Notes: generated from the letters alone by a model not told the origin. A stretch of 46,054 bases of DNA from a virus (IMGVR_UViG_3300047510_002615:1-46054), one strand, 5' to 3'; positions 7,119 through 15,260 are shown, numbered from the stretch's first letter. A program made the numbers and translations.

Positions 7119-7445
7119 TTACCTTTCAATATAACTCAATGTATGATTGGTTGCGTAGAGTTGTTGAATGATTATATCACATCCAATTTTTGGTTGACAA
7201 TCACCACAAGTATAAACATCACATGCTGCCTTTCCTTCCTCTGGCCATGTATGAATACTAATATGACTTTCTGAAAGTAAACAAATTACCGTAACCCCTT
7301 GAGGATCAAACTTCTTATAAATCGTTTGACATACAGTTGCTCCACTTGCTGCCGCTGCATTTTCAAGTAGATCAATAAGAAAATGCTCATCGTTCAAAAG
7401 AACGAATGAGCATCCGTAGAGATTGAGTAAGTAATGCTTGCCCAT
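7119..7445 (-). CDS. speD: S-adenosylmethionine decarboxylase proenzyme SpeD
   Basis: 108 residues of the bacterial/archaeal short class. The motif LLSESHISIHTWPE contains the self-cleavage site Glu59-Ser60, where Ser60 becomes the pyruvoyl group; His65 and Cys80 sit at the positions of the processing and catalytic residues of the Thermotoga enzyme. It supplies decarboxylated SAM for polyamine synthesis and is a known cyanophage accessory gene. Overlaps the upstream 68-aa gene by one base. Confidence 0.95.
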   Translation of the reverse strand: MGKHYLLNLYGCSFVLLNDEHFLIDLLENAAAASGATVCQTIYKKFDPQGVTVICLLSESHISIHTWPEEGKAACDVYTCGDCQPKIGCDIIIQQLYATNHTLSYIER

Positions 7446-7651
7446 TATTCTGGATTATTCTCCATATATTCATTTACTAATTTTTGGACGATATCTTCTC
7501 TTCCGTCGAGTTTATTTATAGTATGGATATTAGATTTTTTAAATTTTCTAATTTTTTTATATCTTTTAATTAATTTAGTTACTTCTGCTTGATTGATAAT
7601 AGATTGAATTTTTCCAACCTCTTCTTCCTTTTTATCCGAGAATCCTTTCAT
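7445..7651 (-). CDS. Small basic protein of unknown function
   Basis: 68 residues, strongly charged (for example LIKRYKKIRKFKKSN), with no membrane segment or known motif. It shares one base with the speD start and overlaps the upstream gene by 4 bp (ATGA), so the three form a coupled unit. A nucleic-acid-binding role is possible from the charge but unproven. Confidence 0.6.
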   Translation of the reverse strand: MKGFSDKKEEEVGKIQSIINQAEVTKLIKRYKKIRKFKKSNIHTINKLDGREDIVQKLVNEYMENNPE

Positions 7652-7953
7652 TTCTTTTTATTTTTACTTTTTGATTGATACCCCCAAAGTTTTGGGTTAA
7701 CTTTTCCATATCCCCATCCAATGTCCCGAACAACTCCAGGACCAAACTTATCATAATATAAATCAAATATTTTTACTCTTGTACCTCTACAAAGGTCCAT
7801 AAAAATTTTATTTTCTATCTCATACTTTATAATGTATGCATCAAGAGGCCATGATGGATCTTTCAATTGTTCCATGGTTGCGTTTTCAACTAAAATAGTG
7901 CAACCATATTTTGGAGGCAGATTTTTCTTTTCTTCAGAAGACCAAGATTCCAT
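7648..7953 (-). CDS. Conserved-looking protein of unknown function
   Basis: I place the start at the ATG at 7953 (MESWSSEEKKNLPPKYGCTI), 101 residues, because GGAGGT lies 9 bp upstream; the longer frame would need a TTG inside the preceding gene. The protein has a globular, beta-rich look (CRGTRVKIFDLYYDKFG, DIGWGYGKVNPKLWGY) and a basic lysine-rich tail. No family recognised. Confidence 0.65.
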   Translation of the reverse strand: MESWSSEEKKNLPPKYGCTILVENATMEQLKDPSWPLDAYIIKYEIENKIFMDLCRGTRVKIFDLYYDKFGPGVVRDIGWGYGKVNPKLWGYQSKSKNKKK

Positions 7954-7979
7954 TTTTACGTCTACCTCCGTATTTACAT

Positions 7980-8564
7980 TCAAGACCTTCCTCCCCAAGT
8001 AATTTCAGGATAGGCTTGGGATATAATGTCCTTTGTTATTTTATATTTATTTTGCAACTTCTTATCTTTTACCAAAATCATAATTTCAGCTTCAAACGGA
8101 TGCAATCCAGAAAGCATGTTAATAAACATGGTTTCTTTTTTCATTTGAGTAATTTGATTATTGCCGTTTCTGCAATAAATATAAAAATTTTGATATTCAT
8201 TACGAATGGAAGTTTTGTTTTTTTCTTCTACAAAATCTTCAGTTCCATAATAACCACTGGTCTTTAAACCTTGATTCTTAGTTTTACTATTGACAAGATC
8301 ACTAAGGTTTCCGCCAACAGAAGTTTGCTCATCAACACCAGCATAAGGAACATCTCCCTCTGGCAAAATAGAGACAACACTCTCATCAAAATTCATAATA
8401 AGAATCGTAGTGAGAGCAGGATTTTTATATGCTTGGAGAGTCTCTACTTTTTGAGCTACTGTTCTTTGCTTAGAAACAGCTCCAAGAATTTCGTGCATGA
8501 ATGGATTTGGCTGAAGTTTTGGAACAGACCATTCAATCTTCGTCTTCGTCTTCGTTGTAGTCAT
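7980..8564 (-). CDS. DUF6433-like cyanophage protein
   Basis: 194 residues, with MHEILGAVSKQRTVAQKVET, NFDESVVSILPEGDVPY and a C-terminal block MLSGLHPFEAEIMILVKDKK ending YPEITWGGRS. I recall this pattern as the uncharacterised family DUF6433, widespread in T4-like phages. Function unknown; soluble, probably helical. It overlaps the upstream membrane-protein gene by 32 bp, unusually long here, and the overlap encodes a Thr-Lys repeat (TTTKTKTKI) in this gene and an Asp-Glu repeat in the other. Confidence 0.65.
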   Translation of the reverse strand: MTTTKTKTKIEWSVPKLQPNPFMHEILGAVSKQRTVAQKVETLQAYKNPALTTILIMNFDESVVSILPEGDVPYAGVDEQTSVGGNLSDLVNSKTKNQGLKTSGYYGTEDFVEEKNKTSIRNEYQNFYIYCRNGNNQITQMKKETMFINMLSGLHPFEAEIMILVKDKKLQNKYKITKDIISQAYPEITWGGRS

Positions 8565-8775
8565 AGTATGATTCAGGATAAAAATTAACAGCTATAGTTT
8601 GATCTGGCAATATATTGCCATTTTCGTCGAGCATTTCTGGATGTATGTTATGAGGCAACTTAAAGAATTTTTCATTTAAAAATTCTTTTGCTATCCAACC
8701 AACAACTCCCCCAAGAATAAAAAACATTACTGTGAATAAAACAGTAAAGGTTACAACAAAAGGCAGTACTTCCAT
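8533..8775 (-). CDS. Single-pass membrane protein with acidic tail
   Basis: 80 residues. One transmembrane helix at about residues 5-30 (FVVTFTVLFTVMFFILGGVV), then a soluble part ending YDYNEDEDED. The Shine-Dalgarno (AAGGAGG) is strong. Function unknown; likely an inner-membrane protein made early in infection. Confidence 0.65.
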   Translation of the reverse strand: MEVLPFVVTFTVLFTVMFFILGGVVGWIAKEFLNEKFFKLPHNIHPEMLDENGNILPDQTIAVNFYPESYYDYNEDEDED

Positions 8776-8795
8776 TGGTTTTCCTCCTTAGAGAG

Positions 8796-8999
8796 TTACT
8801 TTTTTTTAATATCAATTCCGAAATCAAAGTTTATTTGTATCTCTCTTTTTAGGAGAGATAATGTTTTTTCAAATCTAAAATTAAATGTTTTAGATTTGAA
8901 AACTTTTTTCCCTCCATGTTGCCGTAACATTAATTCAAACCCCCGATTTATGTGAGGTTCTTCTTTATTTAGATCTGTTTTATCATTGTTTTCTTGCAT
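8796..8999 (-). CDS. Small basic protein of unknown function
   Basis: 67 residues from the ATG at 8999, which overlaps the glutaredoxin stop as TGATG. Charged N-terminus (MQENNDKTDLNKEE), then a basic region FKSKTFNFRFEKTLSLLKRE and a DFGIDIKKK end. No motif recognised. Probably translated by coupling to the glutaredoxin gene. Confidence 0.6.
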   Translation of the reverse strand: MQENNDKTDLNKEEPHINRGFELMLRQHGGKKVFKSKTFNFRFEKTLSLLKREIQINFDFGIDIKKK

Positions 9000-9241
9000 C
9001 AACTTACTATTTTATTTTCTTTTAAAAATTTTACGGTTTCAATACATCCCCCCAGAGAAACATCATTATCTAAAATTACCTGAGGAAAGGAAGATTCACT
9101 TCCAAATTTTTCTAAAAATTCTTCTTTAGTAAAGTCTTCATCCAAATAATAAATCGTGTGATCAACATTTGTCAAACCCAATACCCTTTGAATTTTTTCA
9201 CAGTATGGGCATCCATTTTTTGAATATACAGTAAATTTCAT
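8999..9241 (-). CDS. Glutaredoxin
   Basis: 80 residues with the classical active site CPYC (Cys11, Cys14) near the N-terminus and the SFPQV cis-proline segment and GGCIET motif that bind glutathione. It can reduce ribonucleotide reductase and other disulfides. It has its own sigma70-like promoter (9265-9293). A second, divergent glutaredoxin is encoded at 42234-42470. Confidence 0.92.
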   Translation of the reverse strand: MKFTVYSKNGCPYCEKIQRVLGLTNVDHTIYYLDEDFTKEEFLEKFGSESSFPQVILDNDVSLGGCIETVKFLKENKIVS

Positions 9242-9264
9242 TTTAGTTTTAAGGTTGAGATGGA

Positions 9265-9293
9265 ATTATAGCACATAAAAAACAAATGATCAA
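9265..9293 (-). promoter_or_regulatory. Sigma70-like promoter for the glutaredoxin operon
   Basis: On the minus strand TTGATC (9288-9293), 17-bp spacer, TATAAT (9265-9270). It starts about 20 bp before the glutaredoxin ATG and overlaps the 3' end of the large glycosyltransferase gene. Confidence 0.65.
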
Positions 9294-11569
9294 ATGACTT
9301 TTAACTGGTCTATAGTTTTAAATTGTGCATTTGATCTCCACCATTCTAAGGAAATATTAAATGAATTTTGATGATGATGATCAGTTTCTCCAGTTCTTAT
9401 TCCAGTGGCATTAAAATAACTTGAAGGGCAATTTTGAATATCCTCAACAAATAATGGGAACGAATAAACTTTCCCAAAGTTTGAATATATTATAGTTTCA
9501 ATCACAGGTATTCTAGCCCATTCCTCTCTGGCAAACATATCCTGTCCAACATAATCTAGAGTAAAGGTATCATTTGGATAATATGTTTCTACCAATTTTC
9601 TTGCATGTTCTCTACTTATTAAGTAGGCACATCCAGACCAATCACACCAACATCTGTTTCTGAATCCAATGCTGAATCTGTGAAAATCTTCTCGCAATAA
9701 ACACAACTGAACACATTCCCAATCCTCTGGCAGAGAATTAAAAAATTCTTTCCATGTAAAGTTCCAATACTTTACAGTTTGAAATCCCAAGTCATCCTCA
9801 CAAATAAAAGTATACGGTTCATTGGTTTCATAATACCATTCTTTAATGGCCTTCAAATGGGAAGTAACTGGACCTCTACTTCCAATACTTAATCTGTGTA
9901 AAAGTTGAGATTCTATTTTATGTTCTTCATCATTATATCTTTTATATATTCTGGGAGTTACATTTTCAATCCCATATTCTTCAAATTTTTTATGTAAAAT
10001 ATTTCTTCTATCTTCCGTTTCTTCTATGCTTATATAATTTACAGATGGAAATCCTTCAAACTTTATCTTATTATCATCAATTACATTATGAATAAAACAG
10101 AGTTCACTAATATCAAAATCTTTGATCGTTTCATTAACTGCTTGTTTTACCCCAGGAAACCAATCATATCTTCCATCATCTGGATAATAATCATGTCCTG
10201 CCAATATTCCACCAGGCTTTACTTTTGAAATCCAATTTTGAATATCTCTTTTTACATCTTCATATTCATGAGAAGCATCCAAGAAAACAAATTTTAAAGA
10301 CTTATCTTTGAATTTTTTTGATGCTTCTTCGGATGTCATTTTTAGAGGAAAATAATATTTTTCAACTGGCTTCATATTTGCCATGAATGTTTCATAAAGA
10401 GTTGGCAAAGATTCTTTTTCCGAATTATTTAAATGCTCTATGCTACCTTCCCACGTATCAATAACGTATAAAGTAATATCTTTTTTGGAATTAGCAATTT
10501 CTACAGCAAGGCAGGAAGTTGATCTACCTTTCCATGCACCAACTTCAACAAAAATATCACCATCTTTCGCCAAATTAACTACGTTCTTATACAAATTTGG
10601 ATATGAAAACCAGTTTTCTCCAAAAATACTATCATCTTGCCAATAATGATCTAATGCTATTTCATCTTCAATATTTTCTAAATCTATTCTGTTTTCATTT
10701 AAAGAATTAGAAACCTTTTTATTAATTTTCATTATTCTATTATGCCACCATTTAAGAACTTCATTTTGAACTTCTTGTAATTTTTCCTCATCATGTAAAA
10801 GAAGTTTGCATTTATGAACTACTTCATCCCAACTTCTGCCCAAAATCCATGGAGGAGATTCTTCATATTTAAAAGTTTGCGATATTTCATTAACGGATCC
10901 AACTACGCATGGTATAGACCCACACATTGATGCTTCGTACAATCTATAGCAATCTAAAGTAGAATTTCCTCGTCCACAAGGAACAAATTTTGATTGAAGA
11001 TATCTTTCAATCATATCATCTTTTGAAGTATTAGTGGCATAGGTATGAGAATGTATTTGGGAAAATTTATCCAACATCTCCCATCTATCATTTTTCATAT
11101 CTCCCACCCATCCCCAATTATAAGATCTATTTTTTATTTTTGGTATTTTTTCAAATGAATCTGGGAAAAAATCCATAAAATCTAAACCAGCATCATTACA
11201 ATAACCCAAAGGGATATGAGCAGTATTTTCAAAATACTCATATCCTTCATGATGATATTGTCTGAGATAAAGATTACAATATTTTGATAATCTATTGTAA
11301 TGATTTAAATCTTCATTCTTATATTCATCGGATAATTGAATTATTATTTTGGGGTTTACTATGTTTACAATGTTTATGATTTCATTAAATGATTTCTTTC
11401 TACAATTAAAAACTAAAACATCAAACAATCCATGAACATTTTCTATTGTAGGTGAGAAGGTCAATTCTTTATTTTTGTCCGATGGCAATAAAGTATCTAC
11501 AATATAATCAGTTTCCCATACCTTTTCTTTATTTTCATCCAAAAACAAAACTCTAATATCTTCAATCAT
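9290..11569 (-). CDS. Three-domain glycosyltransferase-methyltransferase-GT25 fusion
   Basis: 759 residues from the ATG at 11569 (a GTG 12 bp earlier is possible). Domain 1 (about 1-300) ends with FVPCGRGNSTLDCYRLYEAS and GSIPCVVGSV, resembling the exostosin/RXYLT1-type glycosyltransferase end. Domain 2 (about 335-500) is a class I SAM methyltransferase (FVEVGAWKGRSTSCLA, LDASHEYEDV, GGILAGHDYY). Domain 3 (about 510-759) is GT25-like, with VTSHLKAIKEWY and FICEDDLG. Three activities in one chain imply successive sugar transfer and methylation on one glycan. The GT25 module is closely related to the C-terminal half of the protein at 23115-24539, 12 kb away. Confidence 0.75.
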   Translation of the reverse strand: MIEDIRVLFLDENKEKVWETDYIVDTLLPSDKNKELTFSPTIENVHGLFDVLVFNCRKKSFNEIINIVNIVNPKIIIQLSDEYKNEDLNHYNRLSKYCNLYLRQYHHEGYEYFENTAHIPLGYCNDAGLDFMDFFPDSFEKIPKIKNRSYNWGWVGDMKNDRWEMLDKFSQIHSHTYATNTSKDDMIERYLQSKFVPCGRGNSTLDCYRLYEASMCGSIPCVVGSVNEISQTFKYEESPPWILGRSWDEVVHKCKLLLHDEEKLQEVQNEVLKWWHNRIMKINKKVSNSLNENRIDLENIEDEIALDHYWQDDSIFGENWFSYPNLYKNVVNLAKDGDIFVEVGAWKGRSTSCLAVEIANSKKDITLYVIDTWEGSIEHLNNSEKESLPTLYETFMANMKPVEKYYFPLKMTSEEASKKFKDKSLKFVFLDASHEYEDVKRDIQNWISKVKPGGILAGHDYYPDDGRYDWFPGVKQAVNETIKDFDISELCFIHNVIDDNKIKFEGFPSVNYISIEETEDRRNILHKKFEEYGIENVTPRIYKRYNDEEHKIESQLLHRLSIGSRGPVTSHLKAIKEWYYETNEPYTFICEDDLGFQTVKYWNFTWKEFFNSLPEDWECVQLCLLREDFHRFSIGFRNRCWCDWSGCAYLISREHARKLVETYYPNDTFTLDYVGQDMFAREEWARIPVIETIIYSNFGKVYSFPLFVEDIQNCPSSYFNATGIRTGETDHHHQNSFNISLEWWRSNAQFKTIDQLKVI

Positions 11570-11594
11570 TTTACAAATCACTTATTTTTTAACT

Positions 11595-11602
11595 TATTTA
11601 TT
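11595..11602 (-). promoter_or_regulatory. Possible late promoter for the three-domain gene
   Basis: AATAAATA on the minus strand, 26 bp before the ATG at 11569 and overlapping the stop of the RimK-like gene. One base from the T4 late consensus TATAAATA; such words are frequent by chance in AT-rich DNA. Confidence 0.3.
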
Positions 11603-12488
11603 CCTTTGATCTAAGCTTCGCATAATCAAAAATCTTTTGAGGAACATTGATCTCAAGTGCTTCTTCAAATCCTTTAAACCCTGGAGCAGAGTTTGCCTCA
11701 CAAATTTTATAACCATCCTCATGAAATAAAAGATCAACACCAGCAATATCAAGATCAAGAACCTTAGCAACTTGAATTGCCAAAAGTTCCATCTGATCAT
11801 CTACTTCAATACCTTCACCAACTCCACCTCTGGATATATTTGCTTTAAAAGATCCATCAACTGATTTCCTTTGCATCGCACCAATAACCCTACCACCTAC
11901 AACAATCACACGAATATCTCGTCCCTTCGATTGATCAATATATTCTTGAACAATCATGGAACTTTTAAAATCTATTGATGAAATAAGTTCTGAAAGATCT
12001 TCAAATTGCTTTGCATTTTCACAAAGATAAACTCCAGCACCGTGAGATCCCGTGACAACTTTCATAACGCAGGGAAAACCTACTTGCTTTTCAACTAAGT
12101 CACTATTACTTGGAAACCGAGTAAGCATTGTTTTGGGAATGGGAAGACCCGCCTGCCCAAAAATTTGCATAGCATACATCTTATCCTTTGCAGCTTCAAT
12201 CGAATTTGAATTGGGAAGTGTAGGGACATTCAACCTTTCAAACTGACGAAGCACGGAAAGATTATAATATCCAGTACTACTTCCAGTACGAGCAAGAACT
12301 ACATCAGGAAGAGCAACAGCATCATTAAGATATCGAATTGATTTACGATCATCCCGCGATACAATCAAATCCAATTCATCTGCATAAACTACAGAAAAAT
12401 CGATACCATATTTATTTGATTCTTCTATAAATCGATCTCTCTCATAAGTTTCCTTTGTGAGACGATTACATAACATCCAGAGTTTCAT
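11598..12488 (-). CDS. RimK-like ATP-grasp ligase
   Basis: 296 residues. ATP-grasp fold: a RimK-type pre-ATP domain (1-100), nucleotide-binding MKVVTGSHGAGVYL near 145-158, IVQEYI, and the metal-binding end LDIAGVDLLFHEDGYKICEAN. Members include RimK, which adds glutamate to ribosomal protein S6, and other alpha-L-glutamate or dipeptide ligases. In a phage it could modify the host ribosome or attach an amino acid to a small molecule; the substrate cannot be read from the sequence. Confidence 0.88.
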   Translation of the reverse strand: MKLWMLCNRLTKETYERDRFIEESNKYGIDFSVVYADELDLIVSRDDRKSIRYLNDAVALPDVVLARTGSSTGYYNLSVLRQFERLNVPTLPNSNSIEAAKDKMYAMQIFGQAGLPIPKTMLTRFPSNSDLVEKQVGFPCVMKVVTGSHGAGVYLCENAKQFEDLSELISSIDFKSSMIVQEYIDQSKGRDIRVIVVGGRVIGAMQRKSVDGSFKANISRGGVGEGIEVDDQMELLAIQVAKVLDLDIAGVDLLFHEDGYKICEANSAPGFKGFEEALEINVPQKIFDYAKLRSKE

Positions 12489-12517
12489 AAAAATATAAAA
12501 GTTTTACATAATTATAA

Positions 12518-12592
12518 TTATATGTCTTGTGCAATAGACAATACAAACATGAAAATCCCGAAAGCAATAAAAGTTGCGAGTATTAGAAGCAT
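12518..12592 (-). CDS. Possible 24-aa membrane peptide after psbD
   Basis: Reads MLLILATFIAFGIFMFVLSI then AQDI, i.e. one hydrophobic helix the size of the smallest photosystem subunits. Its ATG directly follows the T-tract of the psbD terminator and has no Shine-Dalgarno, so translation is doubtful. The parallel arrangement after psbA (a 40-aa membrane ORF also starting in the T-tract) is the reason to list it. Confidence 0.3.
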   Translation of the reverse strand: MLLILATFIAFGIFMFVLSIAQDI

Positions 12593-12620
12593 AAAAAAAA
12601 GGAGTTCTTGTGGAACTCCT
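12593..12620 (-). terminator. Rho-independent terminator of psbD
   Basis: Perfect 8-bp stem (AGGAGTTC/GAACTCCT, 5-base loop) followed by eight T residues on the minus strand, 9 bp after the psbD stop. Confidence 0.9.
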
Positions 12621-12629
12621 CTATTTATT

Positions 12630-13691
12630 TTAAAGTGCGTTACCTCTTGGTAGAACTTCCTCAGGGAACACAAAGTTCTCATGAGGTTGGTCTACTGGTG
12701 CCATCCAGGCACGAAGACCTTCATTGAGTAGAATATTCTTTGTGTAGAACGTTTCAAACTCAGGATCTTCTGCTGCACGAATCTCCTGACTCACAAAATC
12801 GTAAGCACGAAGATTAAGGGCAAGACCAATGATACCAATGCTGGAAGTCCAAAGACCCATGACAGGCACAAATAACATGAAGAAATGAAGCCAACGCTTA
12901 TTGCTAAAAGCAATACCGAAGATCTGACTCCAGAATCTGTTAGCCGTAACCATAGAATACGTCTCTTCCTCTTGAGTCGGTTCAAATGCCTTGAATGTGT
13001 TTGCTTGTTCACTGTCTTCAAATAGTGTGTTTTCTACAGTTGCTCCGTGAATAGCACAGAGCAGTGCTCCACCCAGTATACCAGCAACTCCCATCATATG
13101 GAAGGGGTTGAGGGTCCAGTTGTGGAAACCCTGAAGAAACAGAAGGAACCTGAAGATTGCTGCGACTCCAAAAGAGGGAGCAAAGAACCAACTGGATTGA
13201 CCCAGTGGATACATCAGGAACACAGAAACGAATACTGCAATAGGACCAGAGAATGCGATTGCATTGTAAGGACGAATGCCTACAAGACGGGCAATCTCAA
13301 ACTGACGAAGCATAAATCCAATTAGAGCGAAAGCCCCGTGGAGTGCCACAAAAGGCCAGAGTCCCCCAAGTTGGAACCACCTGACGATATCCCCTTGAGA
13401 CTCAGGACCCCAGAGAAGCATAAGAGAATGACCCATAGAATCTGCTGGAGTAGAAACTGCCGCAGTAAGAAAGTTTGCACCCTCCAGATAGGAACTTGCC
13501 AACCCGTGAGTATACCAACTCGTAACGAAAGTTGTCCCAGTAAGCCAACCACCAAGAGCAAGGTAAGCAGTGGGAAAAAGAAGAAGTCCAGACCAGCCAA
13601 CAAAAACGAAACGATCTCTTTTAAGCCAGTCATCGAGTACATCGAACCATCCTCTCTGTGAATTTGATTGTGTTAGTGCTGATGAAACCAT
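12630..13691 (-). CDS. psbD: Photosystem II D2 protein PsbD
   Basis: 353 residues, full length and intact. Redox-active Tyr161 (TyrD, 160 in host numbering), His198 (P680 ligand), His215 and His269 (non-haem iron ligands) and His190 are all present, each offset by one from standard numbering. D2 pairs with D1 in the PSII reaction centre in the thylakoid membrane. Expressing it during infection keeps photosynthesis running for phage production. It lies downstream of psbA but has its own composite promoter and its own terminator, so the two are separately transcribed. Confidence 0.97.
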   Translation of the reverse strand: MVSSALTQSNSQRGWFDVLDDWLKRDRFVFVGWSGLLLFPTAYLALGGWLTGTTFVTSWYTHGLASSYLEGANFLTAAVSTPADSMGHSLMLLWGPESQGDIVRWFQLGGLWPFVALHGAFALIGFMLRQFEIARLVGIRPYNAIAFSGPIAVFVSVFLMYPLGQSSWFFAPSFGVAAIFRFLLFLQGFHNWTLNPFHMMGVAGILGGALLCAIHGATVENTLFEDSEQANTFKAFEPTQEEETYSMVTANRFWSQIFGIAFSNKRWLHFFMLFVPVMGLWTSSIGIIGLALNLRAYDFVSQEIRAAEDPEFETFYTKNILLNEGLRAWMAPVDQPHENFVFPEEVLPRGNAL

Positions 13692-13712
13692 ATCCTCCTC
13701 ATTTATTTACAG

Positions 13713-13746
13713 TATTTATCTTAACACTTCTTAACAAAGAAGTCAA
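13713..13746 (-). promoter_or_regulatory. Composite promoter of psbD
   Basis: On the minus strand TTGACT (13741-13746), 17-bp spacer, TAAGAT (13718-13723), whose end overlaps the late-type element GATAAATA (13713-13720). A host-type and a phage late promoter thus share the same bases about 20 bp upstream of the psbD start. Confidence 0.7.
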
Positions 13747-13759
13747 TGAGTATTAGTGC

Positions 13760-13882
13760 TCATCCCCAATAAATCTGACCGAGAGTGAACAGGACAAACA
13801 CAAGGATCGTAAATACCATCATACCTACTCCTGCCCAGATTACCCAGGGTTCCATAGGTTCGTGTTGAGGATTATGAGACAT
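13760..13882 (-). CDS. 40-aa single-pass membrane protein between psbA and psbD
   Basis: Short polar N-terminus (MSHNPQHEPMEPW) then one transmembrane helix (VGMMVFTILVFVLFTLGQIY). Size and shape resemble the one-helix photosystem subunits, but I cannot match it to a named Psb or Pet protein. The ATG begins immediately after the T-tract of the psbA terminator and no Shine-Dalgarno is visible, so expression would depend on terminator read-through or an unseen promoter. Confidence 0.6.
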   Translation of the reverse strand: MSHNPQHEPMEPWVIWAGVGMMVFTILVFVLFTLGQIYWG

Positions 13883-13909
13883 AAAAAAAGAGGGTTGTTA
13901 TACCCTCTT
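13883..13909 (-). terminator. Rho-independent terminator of psbA
   Basis: 8-bp stem (AAGAGGGT/ACCCTCTT, 6-base loop) followed by seven T residues on the minus strand, about 25 bp after the psbA stop and directly abutting the ATG of the 40-aa ORF. Confidence 0.88.
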
Positions 13910-13935
13910 AATTATATCAGTTATTCAGTTTTATA

Positions 13936-15015
13936 TCAACCAATGGCAGGAGCAGTCAGAGCAACAGGAGTTGACTCAGCAGCAGCAAGGTCCAGAGGGA
14001 AGTTGTGAGCATTGCGCTCGTGCATTACTTCCATTCCAAGTCCAGCACGGTTCAGAACATCTGCCCAAGTGTTGAGCACACGACCCTGACCATCAATGAT
14101 GCTCTGGTTGAAGTTGAAACCATTCAGGTTGAATGCCATGGTGCTAACACCAAGAGCAGTAAACCAGATGCCTACAACAGGCCAGGCAGCAAGGAAGAAG
14201 TGCAGTGAACGAGAGTTGTTGAACGAAGCATATTGGAAGATCAGACGACCGAAATACCCGTGAGCAGCAACAATGTTGTAGGTCTCTTCTTCTTGACCGA
14301 ACTTGTAACCATAGTTCTGAGATTCGGTTTCAGTAGTTTCACGAACCAGTGAAGAAGTCACCAGTGAACCGTGCATAGCACTGAAGAGTGAACCACCGAA
14401 CACACCAGCAACTCCAAGCATGTGGAAGGGGTGCATCAGGATATTGTGTTCTGCTTGGAAGACAAGCATGTAGTTAAACGTACCAGAGATACCCAAAGGC
14501 ATCGCATCAGAGAAAGAACCTTGACCGAAAGGATAGACCAGGAATACAGCAGATGCAGCAGCAACAGGAGCACTATAAGCAACGCAGATCCAAGGACGCA
14601 TACCCAGACGATAGGAGAGTTCCCATTCACGTCCCATGTAAGCATAGATGCCGATGAGGAAGTGAAATACAACAAGTTGGAAAGGTCCACCGTTATAAAG
14701 CCATTCATCAAGAGATGCAGCTTCCCAGATGGGGTAGAAGTGCAGACCAATCGCATTAGAAGAAGGAACAACGGCACCAGAGATGATGTTGTTTCCGTAC
14801 ATCAGAGAACCAGCAACTGGTTCACGAATTCCATCAATGTCCACAGGAGGAGCACCGATGAATGCGATAATGAAGCAAGTCGTAGCAGCAAGCAAGCAAG
14901 GGATCATAAGGACTCCAAACCAACCAACATAGATGCGGTTATCGGTGGAGGTGATCCAATTGCAGAACTGTTCCCAAGTATTCGATTGTCGTTGTTGTGA
15001 AATTGTAGCAGTCAT
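13936..15015 (-). CDS. psbA: Photosystem II D1 protein PsbA
   Basis: 359 residues from the ATG at 15015, whose product starts [10 protein letters not shown] as D1 should; the upstream in-frame ATG would add 11 residues that D1 lacks. No intron. TyrZ (Tyr161), Asp170, Glu189, His190, His198, Ser264, His332, Glu333, Asp342 and the processing site after Ala344 are all in place. Residue 130 is Glu (GREWEL), the form associated with the high-light D1:2 isoform of cyanobacteria. It replaces fast-decaying host D1 during infection. Promoter at 15172-15205 with a long, structured leader. Confidence 0.98.
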   Translation of the reverse strand: MTATISQQRQSNTWEQFCNWITSTDNRIYVGWFGVLMIPCLLAATTCFIIAFIGAPPVDIDGIREPVAGSLMYGNNIISGAVVPSSNAIGLHFYPIWEAASLDEWLYNGGPFQLVVFHFLIGIYAYMGREWELSYRLGMRPWICVAYSAPVAAASAVFLVYPFGQGSFSDAMPLGISGTFNYMLVFQAEHNILMHPFHMLGVAGVFGGSLFSAMHGSLVTSSLVRETTETESQNYGYKFGQEEETYNIVAAHGYFGRLIFQYASFNNSRSLHFFLAAWPVVGIWFTALGVSTMAFNLNGFNFNQSIIDGQGRVLNTWADVLNRAGLGMEVMHERNAHNFPLDLAAAESTPVALTAPAIG

Positions 15016-15171
15016 TGTTTTAAAAAGTAGTAAGACCATCAGGGACATGGTGGAGTTACTATGCTCCCCGCACCCTCAGCGGGGATATGAGAGACGTATT
15101 TACCCTCCCTTAGGTCTCGGTTAACGGGAGCACAATCTTTAAGAAACTTTACATTCCTTAACTTGTTGATG
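15016..15171 (-). promoter_or_regulatory. Structured 5' leader of psbA
   Basis: About 150 bases between the promoter and the psbA ATG. On the minus strand it contains CTCCC...GGGAG, then a GC-rich stem CCCCGC/GCGGGG with a 7-base loop (15064-15082), then ACCAT/ATGGT with a 7-base loop. No Shine-Dalgarno precedes the ATG. The GC-rich stem stands out in this AT-rich genome. A role in mRNA stability or light-dependent translation is inference. Confidence 0.6.
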
Positions 15172-15205
15172 TATTTATAATAACACTGTCAGCAATCCCT
15201 GTCAA
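15172..15205 (-). promoter_or_regulatory. Composite promoter of psbA
   Basis: On the minus strand TTGACA (15200-15205), 17-bp spacer, TATTAT (15177-15182), overlapping a perfect T4 late element TATAAATA (15172-15179). Both the host polymerase with sigma70 and the gp55/gp33-modified polymerase could use it. Confidence 0.78.
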
Positions 15206-15231
15206 TAGGTCCAATTGCCTAAGTGGCACAG

Positions 15232-15260
15232 TATAAATAGAAACCACCTTTTTATAAATA
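15232..15260 (+). promoter_or_regulatory. Two tandem T4-type late promoters (plus strand)
   Basis: TATAAATA occurs exactly at 15232-15239 and again at 15253-15260, 26 bp before the start of the small basic protein. No sigma70 -35 is correctly spaced, so these look purely late. They face away from the psbA promoter. Confidence 0.75.

Noticed and set aside
13936-15015. Intron in psbA
   Set aside because: Some cyanophage psbA genes have a group I intron, but this reading frame is continuous over all 359 codons.
15016-15048. Upstream start of psbA adding 11 residues
   Set aside because: D1 proteins begin with an MTxxxxQR-like segment, as at 15015; the extra residues are hydrophobic leader sequence and lie in the 5' hairpin region.
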